Part shown: piece after piece, positions 1 through 9,467 of the stretch
Numbering within the stretch: the first letter of the stretch is position 1
Layout of the letters: each line of letters opens with the position of its first letter
Assembly: GCA_031423495.1 (NCBI GenBank)
Contig: JANPFP010000073.1
Span: 62,001-126,000, forward strand
Direction of reading: 5' to 3'
Origin: JACPYM01 sp031423495
Lineage (GTDB): Bacteria; Acidobacteriota; Blastocatellia; RBC074
Length of the DNA stretch: 64,000 nt
Position numbers and translations under genes: made by a program
The notes under the pieces: model-generated
Seen by the model: only the letters and a program-made list of their open reading frames with translations
Told to the model about the DNA's origin: nothing
The model's database searches: none

Positions 1-663
1 GGCGTTTCCAACGAGCGGCGTATGCGGTTCGATGTTGTTCGGCAAGACTTGAGAGAATTCAGAAGTGCCGACGAAGATGTGCATGAGAACTACGCCGGTG
101 AGCAAGCCTATGTCACAGGCGCGATAGGTGGCGAAGACGCGCAAGGCGCTCGTGACCGGATCGTCGCGGTGCTGAAAGAATGCGACCAACAGAATCGAAG
201 TGATGCCTACGATTTCCCATCCGCCAATCATCAGGTCGAAGGAACCCGCCGCAAAAAACAACAGAATGCCGCTACCAAATAAATTCAACAGCATGAAAAA
301 CCGGAAGAAGCCTGCGTCACGATGAATGTAACGGCGCGAGAAAACCGATACGATCAAGATGAGCAAGGCGCTCAACGTCAGCAACGGCAACGACAGATAG
401 TCAGCCCACAGCGCCAGTGGAAAATGATAATGCCCGACCTCGAACCAGTTGCCATAAAGCGCGTGCAATTGCTCTTTGCCGCTGGTAAGCAACTGCCACC
501 ACAGCGCCGCGACGATCAACAATACTGCCGTATAGCAAGCCGTCGTCAACTGCGCGACCGGACGTTCGGGCCAGCGCACGCCCAACAACCAGCTCGCCCC
601 TAACACGGCGCACCAGCCGCCGGGCAACAAGATCAATAAAGCTAGTAAAAGGCTTTCACTCAT
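1..663 (-). CDS. dabB: DabB-like proton-conducting membrane subunit (partial)
   Basis: Reading the minus strand from the ATG at 663, 221 codons stay open to the window edge, so the C-terminal part is missing. The product is a run of hydrophobic helices with a GGWEIVGITS segment near residue 150, typical of the NuoL/MrpA proton-translocating family (Proton_antipo_M). It starts 4 nt after the stop of dabA. In characterised DAB systems DabB is the NuoL-like membrane partner that couples an ion gradient to DabA, so this is inferred to be DabB and not a complex I subunit. The missing C-terminus prevents a firm distinction from other NuoL paralogues. Confidence 0.8.
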   Translation of the reverse strand, partial: MSESLLLALLILLPGGWCAVLGASWLLGVRWPERPVAQLTTACYTAVLLIVAALWWQLLTSGKEQLHALYGNWFEVGHYHFPLALWADYLSLPLLTLSALLILIVSVFSRRYIHRDAGFFRFFMLLNLFGSGILLFFAAGSFDLMIGGWEIVGITSILLVAFFQHRDDPVTSALRVFATYRACDIGLLTGVVLMHIFVGTSEFSQVLPNNIEPHTPLVGNA

Positions 664-667
664 ATTT

Positions 668-3607
668 TTACCGCGCGCTGCTCGCGTGCGCCGCAGTCGC
701 CGTCACCCGCGCGATGGGCAGGTGTTCCAGCTTGCCGCGAAACCAAGCGGATGACGTGGCGATTTCGGGCAGCTTCACCGTTTCGGTGATGGGTTCAAAT
801 ACGCCGTTGCGATAAACGTGAATTGCGCCAGTGGCGGGCTCCATCGCCACCAGACGAATCCAGCGGTTGGTGACTAACTCGGTGACTTCGGCGCTGCGGC
901 GCACTGCTTCCATCACTTTCTCAGGCGTATTCTCGACGATCAGCAACAGCCGCACCGGTTCATGGATTTCGACCATTTGCCAGGGCAAGCCGGTACGCAA
1001 ATCGCTCGCGTGCCCGTTCATCACGCCCATCAAGCCGGTGACGTTGTGCGGCAGTTTCGTACCGCAACCGTAGCGTTCGTTATCCACAAACGAAAAATAG
1101 TATTCGAGACTGATGCCCGCGCAGACCGGACCGGCTGCGCCCAAGATCGCAGCAAGACTGTTGTTTTCAGGGTCGCGTTCGGCGTCGTAAGAAATCAGAA
1201 AAGCGCGACGGTCAAGGAACAAGCCGCGCGTAACGCTGCGTCGGCCTACGATGCAAACGGCGTTCGTGCAATGACCGTATTCCGGTCGCGGTTCGGCCAG
1301 ATGTTCAGCGCGCTCTTCGACGTGGCGCAATCCGTCGAGCGGAGTTTGCGCGCGATAGGCCGCCTCAAAACGGCGCGCGCGTTCGAGCGCATTGGCTTCG
1401 CGCGCACGATCAAGCGATTCAGACAGCCGCGCGAAATCAGCCGTGTGCGAAGCGGGAATGGCCGCCGTGTCAAAAAGCTCAACTACGTCGTTGGCGGTAT
1501 CGTGATAGCCGCCGACGAACCACGTGTCAGTGGGAATGATGACGCCCATTGCGTTTATGCGTTCGCGCACGGGCGGATGATTCGCCATCGCGGCGAAGAG
1601 GCGTCCGTTGGACCCGCCGCGCCGTCCGCCGCACGCGCCGCAATCGTGCGCCGATTCGTGCGGATTGTTCAGGCTCGTCGAACCGTGACCTAAGATCGTC
1701 ACGAGCCGGGCGTGGTTTTCGGTCAAGCCCGCCGCGCGCAACGTACCGCCAATGCGATCAGCCATTTCTTGAATCGAAAACCCTTTGAGCAAGCTTCCAG
1801 CTTTTTCCTCGCCATCGCGTTCCATCGCCAGTTCGGTTAGCGGCGCAGGCAATAACGCATCGCCTAAACGTGAATACCAACCGCCCGCGTGACGCGGAAT
1901 CAATATGCGTGTCACGAGCGGGAACGCCGCGAGCCAGCCCGTCGTGAGCGAACCCAAGGCGCCGCGCAATAAAGTGCGCGAACCGATGAAACCATGATTC
2001 GCCGCATTCGCCCACAGCTTGCGGCGGCTTTGGCGTTTTTCTGCCAGCGCTTGATGGTCGGCGTGCGGACGTTCAAACACGGCGTGTTGCGGCTTGACGA
2101 CGACCGGGCAAAACGCAGCGCCGTGCGCGTCGTCTTGCCCCTGATAGTGAATGGCTACGCCAAAGAAACCGGCTGCGCCCAACGTTTCAACGCTGGGGTC
2201 AATTTCTTCGAGCGCTCGGCGAATGGATTCTTCGCGTTCGTCAATGCAAAAGATGACTTGCGCCGACGGGCGATGCGCGGGGCGGCGCGGATCAATCGTC
2301 GCGCGATGCGTGAGCAGAGGCCGCAGGATTTCTTGTTCGTGGCGATATTCGTAAGCCAGATGCCACACGCGGCGGCGCTCCCAATCGTAGAAGCCGTTGA
2401 TCTCAGCGCGTAACAAATTGAATTCGTCAGATGAAAGCGCGTTGATGCGTTCGGCTGAAAGTCCCAGCAATTGCGCTGCGTCAAACAGGCGCGCGGCTTG
2501 CGCCATCTGTTGGGCTTCGGTGAGTGGCGCGGGCGCGCAAGGTTGTCGCCATTGTTTCCAGATTTGTGAAGATGCGGCGTTCTCGCAAGCTGCAATCGTT
2601 AACGTCAATCGCACGGCGAGAAAGTCCATCAGCGAACACGGCAACTGCTGGTGCGGAGCCAATTCCGGTTCGTTTTCGAGCTTGCGCATCAAGCCCGCCC
2701 AACCCGGCAACGACAACAGTTCAGCGATCAGCAAGGCTTCCCACTCTTCAGGCGCTACGTTGAATTTAGTCAGCGCGTCAGTGACGACCTGTTCGGCGGA
2801 TTTGTGCTTCGCGGCTTGCGATTGAAAAGCGTTTTCTACGCCCGACAGCAACGCGGGCGGCAACCAACCCGACCGACTGAACAACGCGCGCACCGCCGGA
2901 TAAAAACCTTTTTCACGTAGCGGCATCGTCCAATATGCCAAGCCTTGATCGAAAAACGCAGCACTCAAACGAATGAGCCATGCGTTGATCGTCTCGTCAG
3001 TGTCAAGGCCGTGGCGCACCAATACAGCATCGCGCGGACGAACTGGTGAAATCGGCGCATTCGCTTGGGGCGACTGCCGATGAAAGCAAGCAGCGAACAG
3101 GTCGTGCGTTGCTTTGCTTTCTGCCTGACCATTCAACACCGCTTGCCGCGCATCAGCCGACAAGTCATCGCGCAAACGATCAAGCAAGCCCTCTTCATCC
3201 AGCAGCCATTCAAAGTTGGCTTCGGTAATAGTGCGCAAGCCCGGGTCTAGCAATGCGCGTCGCAATTGGTTGCGGCTCAGTTGTTTCGGGATAATGTCGG
3301 CGTCGGCTTCGCGCGCGAGGATAACGTCAAGGTCTTTGGCACGGATGCGGCGGGCGGCGAATTCTTTACGAAACGCCGCTTCAGTCATGAAAGGTTCAGT
3401 ATCAAACAGCCGCGCGGCCTGTTGCACGGCGTCTTCAAAGGGCAGGTGTTGAAAGGCGTGCAGCGTGTTGTGATGAATAAACACGCCAATCGGCCCTTGC
3501 ACGGGCAGGTAATGCGCCGCGTGATCAACTGCGTGTTTGGCCGCATGCCGCAAGTGTTCTGACGCGGGAACATGTTCCGTCTTATCCGCTAACTCCCCTG
3601 CATTCAT
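668..3607 (-). CDS. dabA: DabA, inorganic carbon transporter / carbonic anhydrase-like subunit (DUF2309, UPF0753)
   Basis: 979 residues, full length for DUF2309 proteins. Known family role: with DabB it forms an energy-coupled inorganic carbon accumulation complex at the inner membrane, using a beta-carbonic-anhydrase-like zinc site to trap CO2 as bicarbonate. The predicted zinc site is intact: Cys454 and Asp456 in FCIDEREES, and His641 and Cys656 in GHGSTSLNNP and DCGACGG, with the 15-residue His-to-Cys spacing seen in the studied homologue. It is third in a minus-strand operon after SulP and carbonic anhydrase (18 nt from the latter). Start chosen at the first ATG, beginning MNAGELADK. Confidence 0.92.
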   Translation of the reverse strand: MNAGELADKTEHVPASEHLRHAAKHAVDHAAHYLPVQGPIGVFIHHNTLHAFQHLPFEDAVQQAARLFDTEPFMTEAAFRKEFAARRIRAKDLDVILAREADADIIPKQLSRNQLRRALLDPGLRTITEANFEWLLDEEGLLDRLRDDLSADARQAVLNGQAESKATHDLFAACFHRQSPQANAPISPVRPRDAVLVRHGLDTDETINAWLIRLSAAFFDQGLAYWTMPLREKGFYPAVRALFSRSGWLPPALLSGVENAFQSQAAKHKSAEQVVTDALTKFNVAPEEWEALLIAELLSLPGWAGLMRKLENEPELAPHQQLPCSLMDFLAVRLTLTIAACENAASSQIWKQWRQPCAPAPLTEAQQMAQAARLFDAAQLLGLSAERINALSSDEFNLLRAEINGFYDWERRRVWHLAYEYRHEQEILRPLLTHRATIDPRRPAHRPSAQVIFCIDEREESIRRALEEIDPSVETLGAAGFFGVAIHYQGQDDAHGAAFCPVVVKPQHAVFERPHADHQALAEKRQSRRKLWANAANHGFIGSRTLLRGALGSLTTGWLAAFPLVTRILIPRHAGGWYSRLGDALLPAPLTELAMERDGEEKAGSLLKGFSIQEMADRIGGTLRAAGLTENHARLVTILGHGSTSLNNPHESAHDCGACGGRRGGSNGRLFAAMANHPPVRERINAMGVIIPTDTWFVGGYHDTANDVVELFDTAAIPASHTADFARLSESLDRAREANALERARRFEAAYRAQTPLDGLRHVEERAEHLAEPRPEYGHCTNAVCIVGRRSVTRGLFLDRRAFLISYDAERDPENNSLAAILGAAGPVCAGISLEYYFSFVDNERYGCGTKLPHNVTGLMGVMNGHASDLRTGLPWQMVEIHEPVRLLLIVENTPEKVMEAVRRSAEVTELVTNRWIRLVAMEPATGAIHVYRNGVFEPITETVKLPEIATSSAWFRGKLEHLPIARVTATAAHASSAR

Positions 3608-3625
3608 TTTAGGTTCTCGCCTTCA

Positions 3626-4333
3626 TCAGGCTTTTGCTTTTGCCGCGACATCTTTCTTGATGAGAAGGCTAGCGGTTACGTCTTTCTTGCCCGCCAACGT
3701 AGCGTCTTCGAAAAATTCAACTTCACCTGTTTCGAGATTATGCATGGCGCCGACTATGTCTAACTCACCTTTTTCAACCATTTGCTCCAAAATGTAGCTT
3801 CGACTGACGATGGCTTTCACCGAACGCTTCATATTCAGTAGCGTGACGTTTTCCACGAATTTATCATTGGTGGAATTCCGTTCGTCGGGATTCGTTACCG
3901 TTCTTTCTTCGTAAACTGCCGGTTGTAACTTAGCGAGTAACTCAGTCAAGTTACCCATTTCTACGTGATCGCATGCGCCTTTGATCGCGCCGCAGTTCGT
4001 ATGCCCCAGCACGACAATCAGCTTCGCGCCGGAAAGCTTACAGGCAAATTCCATGCTGCCGAGAATGTCGGTGTTGATGATGTTACCCGCAATGCGAATC
4101 GAAAAAACATCTCCCAGCCCTTGATCGAAAATCAGTTCGGCAGATGTTCGACTATCAATGCAGCTTAAAATAACGGCGAACGGCCATTGCCCCTCGCGCG
4201 TTTCATTTGCCTGTTGCAACAGGTTGCGATTGGCTTTTAAGTTATTGATAAAGCGTTGATTGCCCTGCTTCAGGATTTCTAACGCATCACGCGGTGTAAG
4301 TTTATCTTGCAACTCTTTTGTCAAAGTTCTCAT
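3626..4333 (-). CDS. Beta-class carbonic anhydrase
   Basis: 235 residues. Interconverts CO2 and bicarbonate in the cytoplasm. The beta-class zinc ligands and catalytic dyad are visible: Cys58, Asp60 and Arg62 in SCIDSR, and His111 and Cys114 in GHTNCGAIKG. The gene lies 31 nt after the SulP gene and 18 nt before dabA, so it is almost certainly co-transcribed with both. The arrangement suggests it handles bicarbonate delivered by SulP or produced by DabAB. No signal peptide is seen, in agreement with a cytoplasmic enzyme. Confidence 0.95.
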   Translation of the reverse strand: MRTLTKELQDKLTPRDALEILKQGNQRFINNLKANRNLLQQANETREGQWPFAVILSCIDSRTSAELIFDQGLGDVFSIRIAGNIINTDILGSMEFACKLSGAKLIVVLGHTNCGAIKGACDHVEMGNLTELLAKLQPAVYEERTVTNPDERNSTNDKFVENVTLLNMKRSVKAIVSRSYILEQMVEKGELDIVGAMHNLETGEVEFFEDATLAGKKDVTASLLIKKDVAAKAKA

Positions 4334-4364
4334 GTCGTATGCCTTCCTTCTCTGATTGTGGTGA

Positions 4365-5933
4365 TTAATGTGAGGTTACGTGTTGTGCGTATTCCATCTG
4401 GTAATGATCTTTGAACCCAATCAAGCTCACTGAAATGTCGCGGTCTTTCGCCCCCAAGGTAACAAAGTCTCTGATTAATTCGATAACGTCGTGGTCAATA
4501 TAAATAGAGTTAGCTGCGTTAATAACGACATTGGCCTTTTGCGGCAGGCTTGCTAGGGTTTCCTTGATCGCGGCTTTATTCAAGAAGGACACTTCCTGCG
4601 CCAAGTCAACATAAATTGTCTCGCCTTTATGGTGTTCCTCTTTCTTGAAGAAATAAGCCAGCCTCATATTTGACCGGAGGATAAAGAAAATGCTCACCGC
4701 CAATCCGATACCTACGCCTTTTAATAAATCGGTGAGTACTACAGCCACGACGGTGACGATAAACGGGGCAAACTGGTATTTGCCTTCTTCCCACATGCGT
4801 TTGAATACCGACGGGCTGGCGAGCCGATAACCAGTAACTAACAGCACGGCTGCCAAACAAGCTAAGGGGATACGATTTAAGATGGCGGGAATCATTACTA
4901 CAGCCAGCACCAGAAATACGCCGTGCGCAATTGCGGAAACTTTCGTTCTGGCTCCTGCGGTGGCGTTTGCCGAAGTCCTGACGATCACCGAAGTCATCGG
5001 TAAACCGCCGATTAAGCCACTCAGCAGGTTACCTACGCCTTGCGCTTTTAATTCAGTATTGGTGTTGGTAAAACGTTTCAGCGGATCCATTTTGTCAGCC
5101 GCTTCGATGCACAGCAGCGTTTCAATGCTGGCGACGGCGGCAATCGTGGCGGCGACGATCCAGACTTTCGCATTGGCGATGGCCGAAAAATTAGGGCGAG
5201 AAAATTGCCCGATAAACTCTGAGAAAGAATTAGCGACGGGCAAGCTAACTAAATGCTCTTGCGAAATCGCCAAGCTTGAGCCTTGCGCTTTGAATACTTC
5301 GTTGAGTACGACGCCGACCATAACGGCGATCAGTGCGCCGGGAACCGCTTTTATCTTTTTCAGAAAATCAATTTTCATCCACGCAATTAAGATCGCCAGC
5401 GAAATCAACGTAATAATAATTGCGCCCAAGTGAGAATAATTCGCGGCGTCAATCAGCGACGAAAACGTATTGTGTCCGTTGTTTTCGATAAAGAAAAAAT
5501 CGCCCTCGTTATCTTTGTCATAGCCGACGGCGTGGGGCAATTGTTTCAGGATTATAATAATGCCGATAGCTGCCAGCATTCCTTCGATTACGTTTGAGGG
5601 GAAATAATTCGAGATGGTTCCGGCTTTGGCAAAGCCCAATACGATTTGCATTAAACCCGCCAGCAACACCGCGAGCAGAAACGTTTCAAAAGAACCTAAG
5701 TCTTTGATGGCGACTAACACGATGGCGGTTAATCCGGCGGCGGGGCCAGAGACACTGAGGTGAGAATTGCTCAAACAACCCACGACAATGCCACCGATGA
5801 CGCCCGCGATGATGCCTGAAAACAGCGGGGCTCCGCTGGCGAGAGCGATGCCCAGGCAAAGCGGCAGCGCAACGAGAAAGACCACGAGGCCCGATAACAC
5901 GTCCGTCCTGAAATAAGAAAAAATAGATGTCAT
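4365..5933 (-). CDS. SulP family inorganic anion (probable bicarbonate) transporter
   Basis: 522 residues. The N-terminal part is the SulP/Sulfate_transp membrane domain (about residues 5-410), opening with DVLSGLVVFLVALPLCLGIA and a SVSGPAAGLT segment. The C-terminal 100 residues resemble a STAS domain. SulP carriers move sulfate, bicarbonate or other anions. Because a carbonic anhydrase and DabAB follow directly, bicarbonate is the most likely substrate, as proposed for SulP-carbonic anhydrase pairs elsewhere; this is inference from context. It is the first gene of the operon, so its promoter must lie in 5934-6250. Confidence 0.9.
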   Translation of the reverse strand: MTSIFSYFRTDVLSGLVVFLVALPLCLGIALASGAPLFSGIIAGVIGGIVVGCLSNSHLSVSGPAAGLTAIVLVAIKDLGSFETFLLAVLLAGLMQIVLGFAKAGTISNYFPSNVIEGMLAAIGIIIILKQLPHAVGYDKDNEGDFFFIENNGHNTFSSLIDAANYSHLGAIIITLISLAILIAWMKIDFLKKIKAVPGALIAVMVGVVLNEVFKAQGSSLAISQEHLVSLPVANSFSEFIGQFSRPNFSAIANAKVWIVAATIAAVASIETLLCIEAADKMDPLKRFTNTNTELKAQGVGNLLSGLIGGLPMTSVIVRTSANATAGARTKVSAIAHGVFLVLAVVMIPAILNRIPLACLAAVLLVTGYRLASPSVFKRMWEEGKYQFAPFIVTVVAVVLTDLLKGVGIGLAVSIFFILRSNMRLAYFFKKEEHHKGETIYVDLAQEVSFLNKAAIKETLASLPQKANVVINAANSIYIDHDVIELIRDFVTLGAKDRDISVSLIGFKDHYQMEYAQHVTSH

Positions 5934-6430
5934 AACGTAGCTTCTTTTTGAAATAACTCAGTTACTTCTTGGTACTCACGATCATACAACGACCGTGATT
6001 GCCCGTGATGCATTGTTGATGGAATGCTGAAGTTGCCTTGAACCGCGATGCGGATATTCAATGTGCTTTCCCGACAACGGGACACTTTGCTACAGCAATA
6101 ATCAGGCCAGAGGCAAAATGTCATAAGTGCTTGCAAAACAGATAGTCGGCCAAAAAAGCAGCGAGGCAAAATGCCCCAGCACTGAGACAGGCTGCGACAG
6201 CCTTTGCTGGCATTCTTCGAAAGGCCATGCCTTGATTTCACTAATGCCAACAACATGCATCGTCTTTATGCTTATGCGATTGGTTGATTCGATTGAGAGC
6301 GTAAGCGTGATGGCGCGCTTGGCTTGCTTCTTGCTCTAGGCTTGACTGGCACGGTGATGAGGTTTGCCGCTAAAGTGTGGCGATGAATCTCATAGGTAAA
6401 TCACCGCGCTTTGCCAGAACAGGCGGCACG
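5934..6430. other. Divergent intergenic region between the SulP operon and the histidine kinase
   Basis: About 440-500 bp without a convincing gene. It must contain the promoter of the minus-strand carbon operon and that of the plus-strand two-component genes. An 11-bp direct repeat, GAGGCAAAATG, occurs near 6111 and again near 6169, which could be a regulator-binding repeat; no regulator can be assigned. The minus-strand reading frame covering 5930-6256 has no recognisable product and was not called. Confidence 0.5.
6319..6336 (+). promoter_or_regulatory. Possible sigma-54 (-24/-12) promoter
   Basis: The sequence TTGGCTTGCTTCTTGCT has GG at 6321-6322 and GC at 6333-6334, separated by exactly 10 nt, with TGGC and TTGC cores as in RpoN promoters. 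It lies upstream of the histidine kinase gene, whose partner is a sigma-54 activator, so autoregulation would be typical. The match is short and could arise by chance. Confidence 0.35.
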
Positions 6431-8047
6431 ATGACAACCAGTACTAAACTCATGTTATGGCTGATGGTGGCGGTGAGCGTCGTGATGGCGTTGGTCGGCG
6501 TCGTGTTGTTGCAACTTCGCACGAACGCATTGGAACAATACGCACTTGATCTGGTCAGAGCGCACGCGCGTACGTTGCAAATCGCTATCGAAGAACGCCA
6601 CAGCACCAACGCCGATGTTGAATTGAAGCCTTTGCTCGAACGGCTGGTGCGCGAAAACCAAGCCATCGCCAACATCATTCTTTATGACGCGCGCGGCGAG
6701 ATGTTGACCGCTGCGCCTTCCGGCCTGAACGAAGCCCAACTCGACGTGCAAGCCGCGCGGCAAGCAATGGCGACCCGCCACGAGATCAAGATCAATCGTC
6801 GCATCGCCAATCAAGAAGTCATTTCGTTAATCTTGCCTGAGACCGCCAGCGATTCGCCGTTCGGCGCGATTGAAATTTCAGTCGCCGTCGCTTTCGTACG
6901 CACCGAAGTCGTCAGCGAACGCAATGACATAGTGTTTTTGGGATTGATTACCTGCTTCACGATGTTCGGCGTGGTCTGGCTGGTCACGCGCCGCAGCCTT
7001 GGAAGGCCCATACGCGAACTGGTCACGGGCGCTGAGGCCGTAGGCAAAGGCGATTTGAATTTTCGCGTAGCCACTCCGTCATCGAGCGGCGATTTCAAAG
7101 CACTATCCAACGCCTTTAATCAGATGGCGACTTCGTTGTCAGAGCAGCGGCAAATCGCCACGCAAGAAGCCGAAGCGCGCCTTGAACTCGAACGTCGCCT
7201 GCATCATTCAGAACGACTGGCAGAACGTCTGGCCGCCGTGGGACATCTTGCCGCAGGCGTCGCGCACGAGATGGGTGCTCCGTTGCAAGTGATTGACGGA
7301 CGCGCCAAACAGTTGCAGGAACAAGCTCATCCGACCGCCGACAAGTTGCAACGCAATCTCAAAATTATTCGCACGCAAGGCGAACGCATCACGCGCATTG
7401 TGCGTACCTTGCTGACGCTCGCCCGCCCGGTGCATCCGCGCTTTCGTTCGGTAGACTTGCGCCAGCAAGCCGAACTCGCGCTCGAAGCACTGGAAACGCA
7501 GGCGCTGCAAAACCGCGTCGCATACGACCACGCCTCAGGCTCGCCGCTTTGGGTTAAGGCCGACCCTGACCTTTTGCAACAAGTGCTGACCAATCTTTTC
7601 GTCAATGCGATTCAGGCCATGCCTGAGGGCGGCACGTTGCGCGTGAGTTACCCCGACACGCCGTTGGATAAAGACGGACGCGCTTTCATCGGGATGCGCG
7701 TTGCCGATACAGGTTACGGCATTGCGCCCGAAAACCTGCCGCAGATTTTCGATGCATTTTTTACGACGAAAGAAGTAGGCAGCGGCACCGGACTCGGCCT
7801 TTCGATTTCGAGCCGCATCGTCGAGGAACACGAAGGCTGGCTAAAAGCCGATAACTGGACGAACGGCAACGGCGAAGGCGGCGCGGTCTTCACGCTTTAT
7901 TTGCCGCAGGCACCTGCGAACGTCAGTGCTGCGGCGACAGAATTAGCCACGGGGAACACAGGGAACACGGGGAAAATCATAGGGTTAGCGGCTTTCCCCG
8001 TGGCCCCCGTGATCCCCGTGGCTGACTCGATTTCGTTGTTAAACTAA
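6431..8047 (+). CDS. Sensor histidine kinase (HAMP, HisKA, HATPase)
   Basis: About 538 residues from the ATG at 6431; an upstream GTG at 6377 or ATG at 6383 in the same frame is also possible. An N-terminal transmembrane helix, a periplasmic sensor of about 130 residues and a second helix are followed by HAMP, then HisKA with the phospho-accepting His in GVAHEMGAPL (near residue 280), and an HATPase domain with DTGYGIAPENL and GSGTGLGLS. It lies 38 nt before the NtrC-type regulator and should phosphorylate it. The C-terminal 30-odd residues are low-complexity and encoded by a palindromic repeat (7945-8022), so the natural end was probably altered by repeat insertion. The signal is unknown. 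Confidence 0.92.
   Translation: MTTSTKLMLWLMVAVSVVMALVGVVLLQLRTNALEQYALDLVRAHARTLQIAIEERHSTNADVELKPLLERLVRENQAIANIILYDARGEMLTAAPSGLNEAQLDVQAARQAMATRHEIKINRRIANQEVISLILPETASDSPFGAIEISVAVAFVRTEVVSERNDIVFLGLITCFTMFGVVWLVTRRSLGRPIRELVTGAEAVGKGDLNFRVATPSSSGDFKALSNAFNQMATSLSEQRQIATQEAEARLELERRLHHSERLAERLAAVGHLAAGVAHEMGAPLQVIDGRAKQLQEQAHPTADKLQRNLKIIRTQGERITRIVRTLLTLARPVHPRFRSVDLRQQAELALEALETQALQNRVAYDHASGSPLWVKADPDLLQQVLTNLFVNAIQAMPEGGTLRVSYPDTPLDKDGRAFIGMRVADTGYGIAPENLPQIFDAFFTTKEVGSGTGLGLSISSRIVEEHEGWLKADNWTNGNGEGGAVFTLYLPQAPANVSAAATELATGNTGNTGKIIGLAAFPVAPVIPVADSISLLN
7945..8022. repeat. Inverted repeat of 9-nt units inside the histidine kinase 3' end
   Basis: The left arm (7945-7975) consists of three imperfect copies of CACGGGGAA preceded by AGC. 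The right arm (7992-8022) is its near reverse complement, separated by 16 nt. The element encodes the low-complexity C-terminal tail of the kinase. The layout resembles the other inverted arrays in this window at 11455, 41281 and 63129. Confidence 0.75.
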
Positions 8048-8085
8048 TTTTTCAAAGGCCATAAGCCGATACTACGAACTAACGA

Positions 8086-9453
8086 ATGAACACTCAACGC
8101 ATTTTGATTGCCGAAGACGACGCAGACTTGCGCGATCTTTTGCAGGACGATCTCGAAGACGCAGGTTACGAGACCAGACTCGCCACCGATGGCCGCGCCG
8201 CGCATCGCTTGCTGGAAGACGCGAACGAATGGTTCGACCTGTTGCTGACCGATGTGCGTATGCCCGGTCTCACCGGCAAAGAATTACTTAGTGCCGCGCG
8301 CGAGATGCGTCCTGAAATTCCGGTCATCGTCATCACAGCTTTCGGCTCGGTCGAAGACGCCGTAGGCATGGTTAAGGCCGGTGCGTTTGAATACTTGACC
8401 AAGCCGTTTGAGAGTTCGCAGCTTTTACCATTGATCGAACGCGCTCTGGCAGAAACCGCCGCGTCGCGCGAACAAACACGCTTGCGCCGTACTTTGCCGC
8501 AAACGCCGCCGCGTTTGATTGGCGCTTCGTTGCACATGCAGGAGCTTTTCAAACTCATCGCACGCGCCGCACGCGGTGCGAGCAACGTACTTATCACTGG
8601 CGAATCGGGTACGGGCAAAGAAGTCGTCGCGCGCTCGATTCACGAAATGTCTGATCGCAAAGGCGCGTTCGTACCCGTCAATTGCGCAGCCATTCCCGCC
8701 GAGTTAATCGAAGCTGAACTGTTCGGTCACACGGGACAAGCCTTCACCGGAGCCAAACAAGTGCGCGCCGGGCTGTTTGAATCAGCCGAAGGCGGTACGT
8801 TGTTTCTCGATGAAATCGGTGAGTTGTCGTTGCCGATGCAACCCAAACTGCTGCGCGTATTGCAGGAAGGGAAAGTCCGTCGCGTCGGAGCCGACGCCGA
8901 AAAAGACATAGACGTACGCGTCATTGCCGCCACCAACCGCGAACTCGAAAAAGAAATGCAGGAAGGCCGCTTCCGCGAAGATTTATTTTGGCGGCTGAAC
9001 GTGATTCATCTGCACATCGCTCCGTTGCGCGAACGGCCTTTTGACATTCCGCTATTGGTCGAACACTTCCTGCGCAAGGTGACGCGCGGCAAACAGCAGT
9101 TTTTAGTCAGCCCTGAAACATTGGCCGTACTCACCGCTTATGGTTGGCCCGGCAACGCACGCGAACTCGAAAACGCCATCGAACGCGCTGTCGCGCTGGC
9201 TGATGGCGTGACACTGTTGCCGACTGACTTGCCCGAACGCATTCGTTCAAGCGGACAAACCGCCCACCTGCTGGCACAGGCGCGCGGACAGCGTTTAACA
9301 CTGCGCGAGTTAGAGCGGGAATACATTTTAGAAACTTTGCGATTCACTGATGGCAACAAATCGCGTGCGGCGGAATTGCTGGGCTTCGACCGCCGCACGC
9401 TGCATCGCAAGCTGGATGAATATCGGGCTGAAGACCCGACATTGACGGTTTAA
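8086..9453 (+). CDS. NtrC-family sigma-54-dependent response regulator
   Basis: 455 residues in the classic order: receiver domain (1-120, phospho-acceptor Asp56 in LLLTDVRMP), AAA+ sigma-54 activation domain (about 145-380, Walker A GESGTGKE at 172-179, Walker B around LFLDEIGEL at 239) and a Fis-type helix-turn-helix (SRAAELLGFDRRTLHRKL) at the C-terminus. Acts in the cytoplasm as an enhancer-binding activator of RNA polymerase-sigma-54. One oddity: the loop that touches sigma-54 reads QAFTGA (218-223) instead of GAFTGA. It follows its cognate kinase by 38 nt. Targets are not visible here apart from a possible sigma-54 promoter in front of the kinase. Confidence 0.95.
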   Translation: MNTQRILIAEDDADLRDLLQDDLEDAGYETRLATDGRAAHRLLEDANEWFDLLLTDVRMPGLTGKELLSAAREMRPEIPVIVITAFGSVEDAVGMVKAGAFEYLTKPFESSQLLPLIERALAETAASREQTRLRRTLPQTPPRLIGASLHMQELFKLIARAARGASNVLITGESGTGKEVVARSIHEMSDRKGAFVPVNCAAIPAELIEAELFGHTGQAFTGAKQVRAGLFESAEGGTLFLDEIGELSLPMQPKLLRVLQEGKVRRVGADAEKDIDVRVIAATNRELEKEMQEGRFREDLFWRLNVIHLHIAPLRERPFDIPLLVEHFLRKVTRGKQQFLVSPETLAVLTAYGWPGNARELENAIERAVALADGVTLLPTDLPERIRSSGQTAHLLAQARGQRLTLRELEREYILETLRFTDGNKSRAAELLGFDRRTLHRKLDEYRAEDPTLTV

Positions 9454-9467
9454 TCGCGCCTCTGTCG

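Noticed and set aside
962..1693. Long plus-strand reading frame opposite dabA
   Set aside because: It is antisense to a conserved 979-residue gene, and its translation is basic and featureless, so it is a shadow frame.
5930..6256. Minus-strand frame upstream of the SulP gene
   Set aside because: Rich in Cys and Arg without any domain and located where promoters are expected.
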